The notes under the pieces are model-generated. The model ran no database searches. It had not been told where the DNA came from and worked only from the letters and a program-made list of their open reading frames with translations. Below are positions 12,093-24,682 of a DNA stretch of 64,000 nt, piece by piece. The translations under genes were made by a program, and so were the position numbers. Origin of the DNA: Archilochus colubris (lineage: Eukaryota; Chordata; Aves; Apodiformes; Trochilidae); assembly GCA_023079485.1 (NCBI GenBank), contig CM041104.1:1489676-1553675 (forward strand), in the 5' to 3' direction. Within the stretch, counting starts at the first letter, position 1; every line of letters begins with the position of its first letter.

Positions 12093-12433
12093 ATCCCAGG
12101 AACCAAATGTTTCCGCTTCCGTGCCTGCAGAGGGGTTTTCCCCCTTCCCCAGGCAGCAAGGGGCTGGGGGCAGCACAGGCAATCCCTAGGGATGCATTGG
12201 GAATGCCAGGCTGTGCAGAGCTGGCTGCTCAGGATGGCTGTCCCCAGGGAAGGAGCAGGAGAGGGACAAGCAGTGGGTAGAGGGAGATCACTGGGGTGTA
12301 GAGGAGGGATCAGGGGAGGGATCCTGACACGGCTGCACATCGGGAGAGCCTCCAGTGCAGGAAGGATGGAGCAGACCTATTTGGAACACTCAGAAGTCAG
12401 TCAGTCTTAAGCCGTTCCTCTGGAGGAGAAAAA

Positions 12434-13160
12434 CAGAATCACAGAATCATCCAGTTTGGAAAGGACCTCAGAGATCCTCAAGTCCAACCCTTGATCCACT
12501 CCCCCCGTGGTTCCCAGCCCATGGCACTCAGTGCCACATTCAGTCTCTGCTTAAAAACCTCCAGGGATGGAGAATCCCCCCCCTCCCTGGGCAGCCCATC
12601 CCAATGCCTGATCACCCTCTCTGCAAAGGATTTCTTCCTAATCTCCAACCTAAACCTCCCCTGGCAGAGCTGAAGGTTTAGGTTGGATATTAGGAAAAAA
12701 TTCTCAAGCCCATGGCCTCCTGTCTTTCTGATATCTGCCTGGGAAAAGAGCCCAACCCCCCCCTGGCTCCAACCTCCTTTCAGGGAGTTGCAGAGAGTGA
12801 TGAGGTCTCCCCTGAGCCTCCTCTTCTCCAGCCTCAACACCCCCAGCTCCCTCAGCCCTTCCTCACAGGAATTCTGCTGGATCCCTTCACAACCTCCTTG
12901 CTCTTCTCTGGACCTGCTCCAGCACCTCAATCTCCTTCCTGAGCTGAGGGGCCCAGAACTGGACACAGGACTCAAGCTGTGGCCTCACCAGAGCTGAGCA
13001 CAGGGGCAGAATCCCTTCCCTGGACCTGCTGGCCACGCTGTTCCTGAGCCAGCCCAGGATGCCATTGGCCTTCTTGGCCACCTGGGCACACTTGCTGGCT
13101 CCTGTTCAGCTTCTGGCAATCCAGACTCCCAGGTCCCTTTCTGCCTGGCTGCTCTCCAAC
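12434..13160 (-). mobile_element. Longer CR1 LINE fragment with internal inverted insertion
   Basis: It begins CAGAATCACAGAATCATCCA and extends upstream through the TGGACACAGGACTCAAGC block and GTGGCCAAGAAGGCCAATGG (minus strand). It covers the end of ORF2 and the 3' UTR. At 12,674-12,696 it carries an inverted copy of 12,635-12,657 that other CR1 copies here lack. Its 5' break lies about 70 nt from CpG island 1. Confidence 0.93.
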
Positions 13161-13324
13161 AAAAACCCCAAAACCTAATAAAACCAAACAGAAACCAAAG
13201 CAGGAGGTGTTACAGGCTCCGAAGCAGCTTCAAGGACTGCTGCCTCTGACCCGGTAACCCCAGACCCAGCTCCCGGTGGGTCCCTGCCCAGACCTCCTGC
13301 ACTGCTTGGGGAAACGCGGGCGCC

Positions 13325-13411
13325 GGTCGGGGCCCGGGTGAGGGCGGTCGGGGCCCGGGTGAGGTTGGTCTGGGTCCGGGTGAGGGCGGTCTGGGTCCGG
13401 GTGAGGGCGGT
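13325..13411. repeat. 21-bp tandem array at the edge of CpG island 1
   Basis: Four units of 21 bp (GGTCGGGGCCCGGGTGAGGGC and variants with TCTGGGTCC) begin near 13,325, 13,346, 13,367 and 13,388. Because 21 is a multiple of three, the minus frames show a 7-residue repeat (LTRTQTA-like), which is a by-product. Confidence 0.85.
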
Positions 13412-13636
13412 GGCCCCGCGGGGGTCTCCCGGGGGTCTCTCAGCAGCCGCGGTCCCCGGGGGGGCTGTTCCGGTACCTCCCGCAGTGCCGCCCTCCGGCC
13501 GCGAGGCGGCGCCAAAGGACCCACCCGGGAGACGGCCCCGCCCCGCCGCCATCTCGGTTGTAGTCCCGACCCCCCCGGAGCGTCCGGCGCAGGCGTAGTG
13601 TTGGCGGCGCAGCGCGCAGGCGCAGAGCGCCCCCCC

Positions 13637-13677
13637 ATGCCGCGGCGGCCGCAGCTGCTGAGGTACCTGCCGTCCAG
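13637..13677 (+). other. Candidate first-exon end with upstream ATG (uORF if spliced to NDRG3)
   Basis: ATG at 13,637 opens MPRRPQLLRYLPS and reaches a good donor, CAG|GTGAGC, at 13,677/13,678. Spliced to the NDRG3 acceptor at 43,991 it would read on for Arg-Ile-Ile-Cys-Leu-Leu-Leu and stop at the TGA at 44,010. That would be a 20-codon upstream ORF ending 27 nt before the NDRG3 ATG. The donor and frame are visible; the join is inference. Confidence 0.35.
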
Positions 13678-14130
13678 GTGAGCTCCGCCGCACGCCCGCC
13701 CGCGGCTGCGGGAACCCGGGCGCCGACCCCGCGCGTCCTCCGCGGGTACTGACCGCAGCCGGGGCTCTGCGGCGCTCGGCCCGGGGTCGGCAGCAGGTGC
13801 CGCGCTCGCGGCTCCGCGGGAGTCGGTGAGGCAGCGGCGGGCGGGCCGGGGTCAGCGGCGGGCGGTGGGCACCGTCTGTCCCGCCGAGCCCCGCGGCCGC
13901 TGCTGCCGCTCCCCGACCCCGGGGCGTCCCCGGGCAGCGGTTTCCTGAGCATGGGCGGGAGGGGGTTCCCCGGGCGGGTCTCCCGAGGCGGCCGCAGCCC
14001 GCAGGGGCCCGGGCGGTCGCTGTCTCCCGCGTCCCCCTCGGAGAGGCCGCCCCTGAGGGACGGCTCCGCTCCCGCCGTTGTGAGGCAGCGGAGGAGGGAA
14101 CCGCTCCGGCACGGAGCTGGGAAATAATCC

Positions 14131-17100
14131 CTCGTCATAGCGGGCTTCCTTGGGGAGAAAGAGAAACGCCTCCAAACCTCACCTGGTTTTATTGCGAAGA
14201 TCTTTTTTTTTTACACGTAAATAGCGGAGCGGAGCGCTCCGGGCTCTCTGCAATGCCCTCGTCTGTCGCTTTGCTTCCTGGTCTCAGGTCTCGGAATTCT
14301 TGGTTGATTGATACACTTTGGACCAGAGAACCAGAGTGTTTTTCTTCAATTCAGACTTGCATCATCACTTTCGGTCTTGGGCCGTCTCTTGTGTTTAATC
14401 CAAGACCCTGGGAGTAACTAAAAGCGTTGCAGCACAGTCAGGTGCTTCTGCTCTCTGAAAAACCCTCGTGGAGTCTGGGGCGAAGATGTGGTAGGAGCCA
14501 CATGAGGCTGCGTGGGGCTGCCCAGGAGGTGTGGGGAGCACGGGCTGAGCAGCAGCATCTGTGTTTCCAGCCCAGAGCCTGGGGTCGGGTCCGTTCTTTG
14601 GTTCCTCTCGGGCCCGAGGGGTCTGGAACCGGTGGAGCTGTGACACAGCACGGGGATTGTGGGCAAAGTTTGTAGCAGAACTGCAGAACCTGTGTGTTTG
14701 CTCAGGAGGAAAGGTCTGGTTTGTGTCAGGGGTTGCATCAGGGAACCCCAAAAGATTTTTTTGTGCCTGAATACTGAGGTGATGAGAAAATAAGGAGAAA
14801 AATGTGCTTGGCTGTTCAGGTGTGTTCATGAGTCTGCTGTGTTCAGACAGGAGAACTTGAAGGTTCATTTATTTAAGCTCCTGCCTTTCCTTTTCTATAA
14901 AAACAGGGTGTATTCCAGATCCTGGAGCCTGCAGGCTGTGTTTAGCCCCAGTGTAAGTGTGAAGTCTAGGAGCTGAGTTTAAAACCAGCTTGGAGCTGTT
15001 CTGGCCCAATAATTTACATGGATTATGGGAGCAGAGCTTACCAGGTGTGTCTCCTACTGAACTGGGGGTAGAGTCCTCACGAAGCAAGGCAGTCACCAGG
15101 ATTAATTTGGTTTATTGGCCATTAGACTAAGATTATAGAGAGGGCTCAGGATTAGCAATGAATGTTCCAATTTCATTGATTTGTTTGACAGTCTGAAGCT
15201 TGCGTGTGGCACATGAGGCATGTAAACTGAGGACAGAAAGTGAGTGTGGGCTATGCTTGGCTTATAATAAGATGGAAATGTTCTAAAATTAAACTTAAAC
15301 AACCATTGGACACAGCATTACTGGAGACTGTAGTTACATTCCTAGCTACTCATTTTGTATCTAACATTAAAAATCAATTGAAATTAGGAAACCTGTTTAA
15401 TTTGCTGTATCCTCACCTCAGATCACCTTCAGAAATCCTCCAGTGCTTCTGTTTGCAGCTCCTGTTTCACACTGGTTTTACATCCTGAATGTTATTCATT
15501 GGAATGCAGAAGTGTAGGGAAACCTTTAGATTTCAGAAGCTTTATTAAGTATGATGTTTATTTTGGTCCTTTAAAGGTATAGTAGCTATTCTTACAGATA
15601 CTTCTAGGGCAGTTTTCCTAAACATTGCTGTGTTGCATGCTCAAGATTATAAGTAACATATAGGAATGGCATTTTCATTAAGAAGCTCCAAAGTTATGGT
15701 GATAACCTGGTCTAAGCACCATAAATAAAAAAAGAGAAAGCAAATCACCTCAATTTTGGGGGTTGGATTTTAATTATTTATTATTTTGAATTTTTAATTA
15801 TTTAACTCCTATAAATAATTATTTTAATTATTATTTAGCTGTCATTCTCACAACTGGTAGCTCAGCTGGGCTGCCACTACTTTTGCTTCCTGGAAAAAGG
15901 TAAAGCCAAGCACTCAGTGAGTTCTATTTCTGTAGGCAGTGCTGACACCAGAGCTCTCTATTATCAGGGTTTATCTTGTGCTCATCATCTGTCAGCTGTA
16001 TCTTGGGTATAATTAAATATGCCTCTGCTGCTTGTGACTCTTAAACCTCATGTTGGACAGTTGTGAGCACTGCCTAAGGCTATTTGTTTCCATAATTATT
16101 ACAGCCTAGCTTAATCCACAGCACTTAAAGGAGAACAAAGTATTTTGTGAAAGAAAATGTTTCTGGTGTGTGTCTTGGTGTATCTCAGTAGTCTCATTTT
16201 CACATGACTGTGAATTATAGAATTCTGTATCACTTTTCCCTGGAAATTCTCACTGTTCTGGCTTGGTCAGGTCAGTGATTAAGCAAAGCAGTTGTGATTT
16301 GGTCCTGGCATAGGGCTGGCTGGGTGACTGTGCCCTCTGCTGTGCAGATCAGAGTTGAGGAGAGATTTTAATAGTCTCACTTGGTCTTCTGTTCTCTTAA
16401 ATTCTGAATTGTAAATCAGACTTGCTGAATTTTTATACTAATATATTGATCATTCCCCTTTTTCTGCCTGGTCATCCCTCCTTGGCTTCTCTGCCTGCTG
16501 GAGACCCTTTAATGTAGTAATGAAATCGATGGTGTGGGAAGCACAGGGAGGAATAGCTTTGTTTTCCTTTGGCTATTTTCCCTCCCAGATTTGGATGCCT
16601 CTCTCTGTTTACAACAGGTTTAGTCCACCAAGGGGTGTTCCTCACTTTATGTAATATAAATATAGTAAGGGTTGTAAATGCAGTATTTAATTTTAAGGTA
16701 ACCTTTACAATTCCATCTTGTATAAGCCAGACTGAATTACCAGATGGATTAAAAACGTGAAACTAGCCTGGTTTTTTTTTTTCTTCTACAAGAGCTGGAA
16801 TTGTGGCTTTTCCCTGTGTGTTTGAACAGAGGATATGGGCAATCTGCTGCCTTCTTTTAATCTGTGTTTTGGTGGTGAAGCTGTGGGGTACATCTTAAAC
16901 TGATCTAATGACCAGCTGGCATGCAAAGGGACTGATCTTTATTTGCTCCATCTTGTACCTCCTCCAGCATTCACTGCATGTTTTCCTGAAGCAGCTCAGT
17001 TTGATAAACAAGCAGGGCACAAACCCTCTTGTGTCCCCATCTCCCCAGAAGATCAACTTCTGCCAGGTAAGGAAGTTGAATGAGTTCACAGAAGGGCTGA

Positions 17101-19837
17101 GGAATGCCAGAGGTGTCATGGAGTTTTGCAGTGTGAGAACAGCTGTAGAATCAGGTGGAAACATCCAGTCTGCTGTTCTGCCCTGACAGGGACCAATAAG
17201 AAAAGAGTGTAAGGTGAGGCCAAATGATATAAACCTTTGTCTGACAGCCCTCTTGTCTCTCATCAGCTGTAGGATGTCAGGAGGTAGATGTTTGCATTTA
17301 TCCTGTTAATAGTTAATGTATTTTTCTTCTGTGAGTGCCTGTGTCTCCAGTCCATTCAGATGCCTGGCACAGACACATCCTGAGCAGACCCCAAGTGATG
17401 TGGTAGGTGCTAGCAGCCTCTCCTTGTTTTCTTTTGAACCTGACAGCTGCTAGCTTCATTTTCTGCCTCTCAGCTTTTGTATTGTTTGGAAACAGTCAAC
17501 AGCTCAGCTGCTTACATTCTTCATGCAACTGATGATTTCATAGGCTTCTGTCATATGTCACTGCAGTAATCTCTGTTTCCAGGCAGAACACCCCTAGCCT
17601 AATTGATTATCCCTCATTATTCATCTTTTCAGACCTTGTTTCCTCTTTACAAATATTTTCCTGTTCCCTTATGTCCTCCTGAAATAAAGGAAGAGGCACA
17701 GCCTCTGGGATTTAAGATGCAGATATTCTATAGCTTTACAGAGTGGATTAATTACTAATAATTTCCAAATGTTAGGGTTGTTTTTATATATATATATATA
17801 TTTCCAGTGTTAGCTGATGCTTTTATCAGTCTGCCATCACTCCAGCAAGAGTTCCTGAATGTTAATGATCAATTTGGAGCACATCACTCTCTATGTGAAA
17901 TTAGGATGATTTTCCTCTGGACTGCTACTTTGTTTGCACAGTATTTCATCTGTTACTTTATTTCCTGTTTACCCAGTCTCATAAGGTTTTTCTGCAGGTC
18001 TTCAGTCAGCTCTGCTCTTTGCTGTCAGAATAGGTTATATCCCCTGGAGCCTTGCACTCTACCCCTTGGCCCCTTTTCCAGAGAGTTGGTGGATGCTGTG
18101 TATGGCAGAGTGCAGCAAAAGGCTCCCAGCAGCCTCCTCTGAAAACAGACCAGTCCTGCCCAGCCCCTGGCCTCTGCTTTCCTGGAGTCCAGGTGCTGCT
18201 CTCACATTTACCCTCAGCTGCAGAGCTGTCCAGGTTCCAGAGTGCTCTGAACCTTACATTGCAGTGGTTTGTTTTTTTTTTTTCTGCTCTACACCCCAGG
18301 TCAGGTTCTGCCCATCCTCACAGCCCTCACCCCTGCTCCCCTCAGCACTCCTGCTGCCCTGTGGGAACAGATCTGGCTGGAAATGAACCCCAGAAATAAA
18401 TGAATGCTGGTTTAGTGTTGCTGCACTGATAGTAGAGAAACGTGTGGATTTAATTAGAATCAATTCAGCTGGATAAGTGCACGTTTCTGTGCTTGCTGCT
18501 GATTAAAACCATGACCTTCCAGGCTCAGCTGAGGTCTCGACTGAAGGCTCTGTAAGTGCCTCTGCACAGACCTGCACTTTTGATTTCAAATTGGCAGGAA
18601 TTGGATGCTGTAGTGAGATGAGTCTGACTTGCTGTATGAATCACACCCAGGTACCAAGCCATCGATTTTGTCACCACTTCTTGGGCATTTTCACTGTGCT
18701 GAGGCAGAAAGCAGCCTGCCAAGGGAATTTCCTCTGCAAAGACAGTGATCAAGGAGAGAGCTCTAGTGCATTTCTGTAGTTTCATAGGCATCTAGTATTA
18801 CCTTTTATCTTATGTATACTTTGCTGGAATTTCTTAAGAACAATTGCATCAGAAATATTTCAAAACCACATAACTGGAAATTCCCAGATTTTGCCACTGA
18901 TGCCCTTGGGGTGTTTTACAAATACTAAAATTATTTGGGATTTGTGTACATTCAAGTGGGCTAAATACAAATGATACAGATCTTTAATGAAGTCTTCGTT
19001 CACTAAATAGGCTTTTCAGGTATGTTCTTGAAAATTCAGCAGTTGTGCTGTCATGCAAAACAGTTTTCTGCTGAGGAGGTTTTGGATTGGCTTTGGGTGG
19101 AAACTGAAATTAGATGCTTCTGGCTTCAACACTTTCTTTTGGCTGTGGTAGATATGAAATGTTTTGCTTAGCCAATAAATCTGGGCTTGGTTTTTTTTTT
19201 TTCCCCAGTTAATGTAGGTGTTTATGCTTTTGCATAGGGAAAAGGAAGAACTTGGTTTGTGTAAATACATGGTTGTATGCCTTGGGTTGGTGTATTTCCT
19301 CTCCATAAAGTGGGGCTTCTGTGTGGTTTTGTGATTTATTTTGTAGCTGTTAGAAGCTGGGGGCCTGGGCAGTGGTTTGAGGCTGCTTTTCTGTGCTGCC
19401 AGGTGAGGTGTTGCAGGGTGGCAGTGCTGGGCAGGTCTGGCAGGCACACACTCATCCACACTCACTGCTTGACAGAGGCATTTTTAACCATTCTGTAGCA
19501 CTCTGCCTTTGTTGGTTTGCTCATGGAGTTCATTCTGACCTGGTTTTCATCAAAGAAATGGTCCTTGTTACAAATCCAACTTCTTTTTTCCTTCAGCTTG
19601 GATGTAAAGGTTACTAAACACATTTCTCATGGTCCCCAGCAAAGCCAGGGAAGATTATTTTTGAGCTTTATCCAGGGGCTGACAGAGAGAAAGGCACGAG
19701 GCTTGGTTAAAGTCTGCACATGGATTAGCTCAGCCCCAGAACAAAATCATACTTCCCTGATAATTTTTAAGATAAGTGGTTAACTGGAAACAATTTTTAT
19801 TTAAAAAAACAGAAACAAAACAGCCCAAAAAACTAGT
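14131..19837. other. Intron-like or intergenic sequence, nothing recognised
   Basis: Mostly unique, moderately AT-rich sequence, with an AT-rich block at 15,770-15,840 and a (TA)n run at 17,786. It is probably intron 1 if the 13.6-kb island starts NDRG3. Confidence 0.6.
17786..17802. repeat. Short (TA)n microsatellite
   Basis: About eight TA units within TTTTTATATATATATATATATTTCC. It lies inside the presumed intron-like region with no nearby gene signal. Confidence 0.8.
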
Positions 19838-19960
19838 GGTGAGACTCTGGCCCAGGGTGCCCAGAGAATCATAGAATCACAGAACTGGCTGGGTTGGAAG
19901 AGATCATCAAGTCCAACTCTTGATCCACTCCTGCTGCAGTTACCAGACTATGGCACATCT
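19838..19960 (-). mobile_element. Composite of two CR1 pieces in opposite orientation
   Basis: 19,838-19,868 (GTGAGACTCTGGCCCAGGGT...) reads as CR1 on the + strand. It is joined directly to ATCATAGAATCACAGAACTG, the 3' end of a minus-strand CR1 that runs to about 19,960. Both pieces are short. Confidence 0.8.
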
Positions 19961-22900
19961 ACTCTTTTCAAGTTTAAAGTTCAGATCAGCTCTGCCTCCA
20001 AGAAAATGTTAAAGCAATTTGGGGTTTTGGAGAGTTGGAATTTTTAATTTAGTTATATTTTCAGTCACAAATTAAAAAAAAAAAATAAAAAATGGTGCCT
20101 CCAGCCCCAGGGAGGAGTGGAGCTATGGGCTGTGTGCTGTAGTCACCCATTCCTAACCCATTCCAGCAACTTTGCTGTACATGGGGCCTTGCCATAGGGG
20201 AGTGAAGGTTTAAAAACATTTTTTCACCACCCTGAGCAGAACCACAGCATCAGCTGAATGGTACCCAGGTGTTTGTCACCTTTTGGACACTTAATTTGTG
20301 CATTTGTAACAGCTTTTAGATGGTCTTGGAGCTCATGGCTGGTTTATTCCTGGCCTCTGTCATGGTGGTGACCACGAAAAGCAGGAGCTCCTGCCAGTTG
20401 ACTCTAAATTCCAGGGGATCATAAAGTAAAAAAAAAATTCTACCAACACCACAGCAGTCTTAAGTCCTGCTGCCAGTCAGGCCTCAGGAAATACCCAGAG
20501 CTTCTGTAGATCCCTCTTGCTCACAAAAGCTCTCTCTGATCTCTCCAGATTTCTCTTCGAAATCTTAGGAGATACAAAGTGTTGGCATTTTTCCTTGTTT
20601 CTACACCAAAAATGGTTATTTATGTGCAATTGCAGAGTGTGAGGCTTACAGTTGGAGAGCACTCCTTAAAAAAGCAGCTACTGGGGCTTAAAGCCAGATT
20701 TTGTTGTCCTTTAGCTTGGGTTATTTGTTGGGTTGGAATAAATGCACGTCTGGCTGTAGTGGCTGTGGTGGGGGATGTGTGGCCAGCCTGCTCTGCAGGA
20801 GTGATTGATTGCTGACTGATTTTTTCTCTGCCCTAAGGGAGGGAGCAGGGAAGGTGTCTCAGAGGTGAGATTCTTGCTGGGGAGTGAGATTCTTGCTGCT
20901 TCAAGAGTCCTGGGCTTCACATGTGACAGGGACGCAGCATCTCCCTGTCCTGTGTTCCAGGATTCCACCCCAAACCTGCAGGGAAGTCAGAGCCCTTTGC
21001 TGACATGATTTTCTTTGGGAGTATCCAGGTTGTTCTGACCTTCTGTGCTGGAATGCTGGAGAGCACAGGTGGTGGAAGGGCAGTGATAAGAAGGACCACT
21101 CACTCCTCCAGGCATCCAGATTCTTCCTTTCTGAAATAAGTAACCTTTGGGTGATGAATGGAAGATTTTTGGGTTTTAAATAAAGATGACTCAGCAGGCC
21201 ATACAGTTTTCAGGGCCCTCCTGCAGCCTGAGGCAACAGTGCCAAGACAGTGATGGAGACTTCTTATGTCCTTCTTAACAAATATTTTTTGCTAGTTTGG
21301 TTTTGGAGTTTTTTGTTTCCCATTCATTGAATAAGAAATGATACGTTTGGTGTGATGTGTACTCCCAAATTGTCCTCATGAATTCTCTGCAAATGCACAG
21401 GAATGTTGGCAGTGATTACCAAATTTTGGGTGGCCTGACAGTTGCTGTTATAGAGGATTATTAACTGCATAATAGATCCTTTGTGCTTGTATTTCAGCAG
21501 TCCTTTGAAATCTGGGAAGCAACAGCTTCAGTGCCCGGGCGGGCTGGTCCTGTGCCTGACAGAAGCTTCACTGCTGTAATGAGACCATGGAGCCCTTCTG
21601 ATAGTGATTTAGCTTACACTGTGAGGAGTGGCTTTTATTGTTATGTCTGGTAGTAATTGCCTAAATGAAGTGTTTTCAAGGGTAATTCTAGGCCACTATA
21701 ATTATAAGTATGCTGCCACTCTCACCAGTATAAAAATGGCTGTACAGCAATTTGCAGAGCTCACCAGTTGGTTTCTCAGGATGGGGTTCCCATGCCTGTT
21801 CCACATCAATGACTTCCAGTTTTGGCAGTGTTTTGAGGTGTGTTGGAAAATGGTATTTCCTTGCTGATCACAGTTTTTCTTGGCAGTGCAGTGACCCTTA
21901 AAGACTTGTTAGAAGTCTGTCATATTGGTGGGTTTCTTGTTTTGTTTTTTTTTTTTTAACTGTAATACCCCAAAGGGAGCAGGATTCTTGGAGGATGCTG
22001 AACTTTTGATGGTGAAGAGTGGCCTGGCACCCGTAGGGGTGTGAGGAGGAGCAGAAGGTGCTCTGGAAGGGCTGGGGAGCTGGGTGCAGCCTCAGCTCCT
22101 GTGCCACGCAGTGCTGCTCTGCTGCCCTTCCAGTAGAAACCCCGTGGGCTGAGATGCTGCAGGGTGGAAGCTGAGCTTCTCTTCTCATCTGTCCCAAGAA
22201 GCTGTTTTGCTCTGAAAAAAGCCAAGCCAAACCAAACTTCTTTTTTTTTTAAATTTTTTTTCCCTGCCTTTAAAGTGTTTTATTGAAGCTGTAAAACCAA
22301 ACACAAGACACCCTTCAAAAACCTGCTTTTAAAATAGTGTTGCACAGGATTTCCCAGATGGATGGAGTGATTCACTGAGCATTAGGTTTGTTTTTTGTCA
22401 GTAGTAAAAGGGAGGAGCAGGTTTTTCCTTTGGCCTTTCACAAGATAACTGCTTCCCCCTCCCCCAGAGTTTAATTGCTTCGTTCTTCAATAAAGAGCAG
22501 TTTCTAGTTTCTTAACAATAAAAACAATAAAACAGCTCTTGAAGCTTCTGCTGTCTTAAAAAGAAATAAACAACAAAAAAAGAGAGAATGAATCTGTAAT
22601 GAATATGAATCTGAGGCTTTACATAAAGGCAGAAATATTGTCAGGACTTGATTTTCACAAAATAAGAACTGTTCAGGCAGAAATGCTATTCAGCCTTTTA
22701 TGGCAGTCTCCAGATTATGAATCTCTGTGCTTTGTCTGATTGGTAGGGACTGCTTGTTGGGGAAAAAGATTGAAATGCACCAGAAAGCATAATTTGTAAC
22801 CCAAGCATTAATTGTCTGAATTGAGAAGTGTTGTTAATGTGGGTATCTTGCTTTTCTGTAGTTCAGTTCCTTTGATGTGATGTATTAATGTTTTCTCAGA

Positions 22901-24612
22901 TCTCCAGCCTTCAGATGTCATCCTGGGCTGTGGATTGATTGCAAATATGGCACTTAGGCTGCTATTTTTATCCTGTCTCCACATTAAAATGAACTGCTTA
23001 TGTAGAAGCCATCATCAGTCACCTTGTTGGCCTAAAACTGCTTAAACAAATACAGCCTTAGTGTTGTTGAAGCTTTCAATTAGGAAGAGCTCACAGAGTT
23101 TAAATCCTGATCTTGAAACATTTCCTTTAGTGAAGTCTGATATATTTTTAACCTGTCATAAATCACTACAGTCAGGTTTTCTTTTGCATTTTTAAGAGAA
23201 CCCCAGGTCTTCCCAGCAGCAGTTACTCCAAATTGCTTTTCATAGTCTGGGGCCTCAGCTTTCAAAACTGGCATTCACCTTTCTGTAAATCAAGGGACTT
23301 GTTCCACACTCTTGGTCTCTGCATCCCTGCAGCATGGTTCAAGCACCTGTGTGAGTAAAATGTGCCAGGAAAGGCAGAGTGTTGGGAGCAAAGGTGGTTG
23401 GGTGGGAGCAAAGGTGCCTCTGAGCACCTGAGTGCAGCTGCAGCAGGATGGGGACCTCTTTCTCTTACCTGACCAAACAGATGAGGACTGCAGTGGTTCC
23501 TGTGCAACTCTTGGGAGGTTCCATCCTTTTTTTACTGGCTTACTCCCCAACAGTCACATCTCAAAAATGTGCTGCCTCTTCCTGCAGGAACTGCATTAAC
23601 CCAGCTCAGTGATCACCACCACCAGGGCAGTGGGGAGCTTGGCTGAGCAGTGCTGTGCTGTCTGGCTCTCTTGTGCAGGAGCTAGATGAAGAGCAACAAG
23701 TTTTATTACTGGTGATTGGGTAATAAAAGGTAGAAAACAGCTTTCCATCTATCTGCAGGGCAGCAGTGGTGAGGGAAGAGTCTCTGTTTAACTCCAGACT
23801 GATTGCAGAGTCATTGCTGAAAATGTGGCCTTGGAGCTCTTAGCTCTTCCCCTTCTTCCTCCTTGATTATGGCTTCATCTGAAGGAAAACCAAAACATTT
23901 AAACTCTACCTGAGCTGAATATTTAACAGGAGGAGTGTATCAGATGCCAGTGTGTTGGGCTGCAGTGCTAAATGTTGGTTCTCTCATTCAATGTGAAGTT
24001 ACTCAGTGCTGACTCAAAAAATCTCAAGTGGAACAGCACCACTCAACCCCAGCACGTGTGGCTTGGGGAAGGAATTACATCGAGAAATTCCCTGTCCTGT
24101 GCAAGACAGGAGGCTGGAACAGATGAATGAAACTGATTAGGATGAACTGTGGAAACAAACCAAATCAACACAGTGTTTAGAAAAGAAACAAATGTCTGAG
24201 CCTGTAATGATTCCCACTGAGTCCTTCTGATTGGAGCTCTTGAACAAGGAGAGGAGCATGGACTTTCCCACTGCTGCACTGGATGGACACTTCACTCTTT
24301 ACAACTACCAGGCACTCACCTACTGTAGCTTGTACACAAATGTAGAAAATGTACCTAAAAGGTCAACTGAGGTCAAGGGGAAGCAACTTAGATTAAAAAT
24401 TATATAATAAAAAAATTATTTTTAACAGTTTCCAGTTCTGAGAGAGGTGGGGAAAGCAGGGCATTATGTTGCCTGCCCAGCTGTGAAGGTGTGTGGCAGC
24501 ATCAAGTACATTTCTGGACAGAAACTGATACATCTCCCTGAGAAAGCATGAAAAATGGCTCTAAAGATAAGTAAAATCTTAGCCATAGTCTACACTGGAG
24601 CTAATTCAAGGT
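19961..24612. other. Nothing recognised
   Basis: Unique sequence with several A/T homopolymer runs (20,070-20,095; 21,945-21,958; 22,240-22,262). No exon, RNA gene or mobile element could be supported. Confidence 0.6.
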
Positions 24613-24682
24613 GTGTTCAAGGGTTGGACTCGATGATCTCTGAGGTCCCTTCCAACCCAGCCAATTCTATGATTCTATGATA
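24613..24682 (+). mobile_element. CR1 LINE 3' end, 70 nt
   Basis: GTTCAAGGGTTGGACTCGAT to the tail ATTCTATGATTCTATGATA. It is an extremely short 5'-truncated insertion. Confidence 0.92.

Larger units (their letters stand above)
13230..14130. promoter_or_regulatory. CpG island 1, candidate promoter (possibly NDRG3 exon 1 or divergent)
   Basis: A dense CpG-rich block stands out from AT-rich surroundings. It holds a GC box CCCCGCCCCGCC (13,535-13,546), a YY1-like GCCGCCATC (13,545-13,553), and two NRF1-like sites, GCGCAGGCG (13,587-13,595) and GCGCAGGCGC (13,614-13,623). A possible + exon ends at CGTCCAG|GTGAGC (13,677/13,678). The YY1-like site reads as GATGGCGGC on the minus strand, so a minus transcript is also possible. 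No TSS is proven. If it drives NDRG3, intron 1 would be about 30 kb. Confidence 0.7.

Noticed and set aside
13175..14175. Long minus frames (up to 232 codons) in CpG island 1
   Set aside because: High GC makes stops rare; Pro/Arg/Gly-rich content and 7-residue repeats reflect base composition and the 21-bp array.
15770..15840. AT-rich inverted segments (TAATTATTTA / AAATAATTA)
   Set aside because: Low-complexity AT sequence readily gives such matches.
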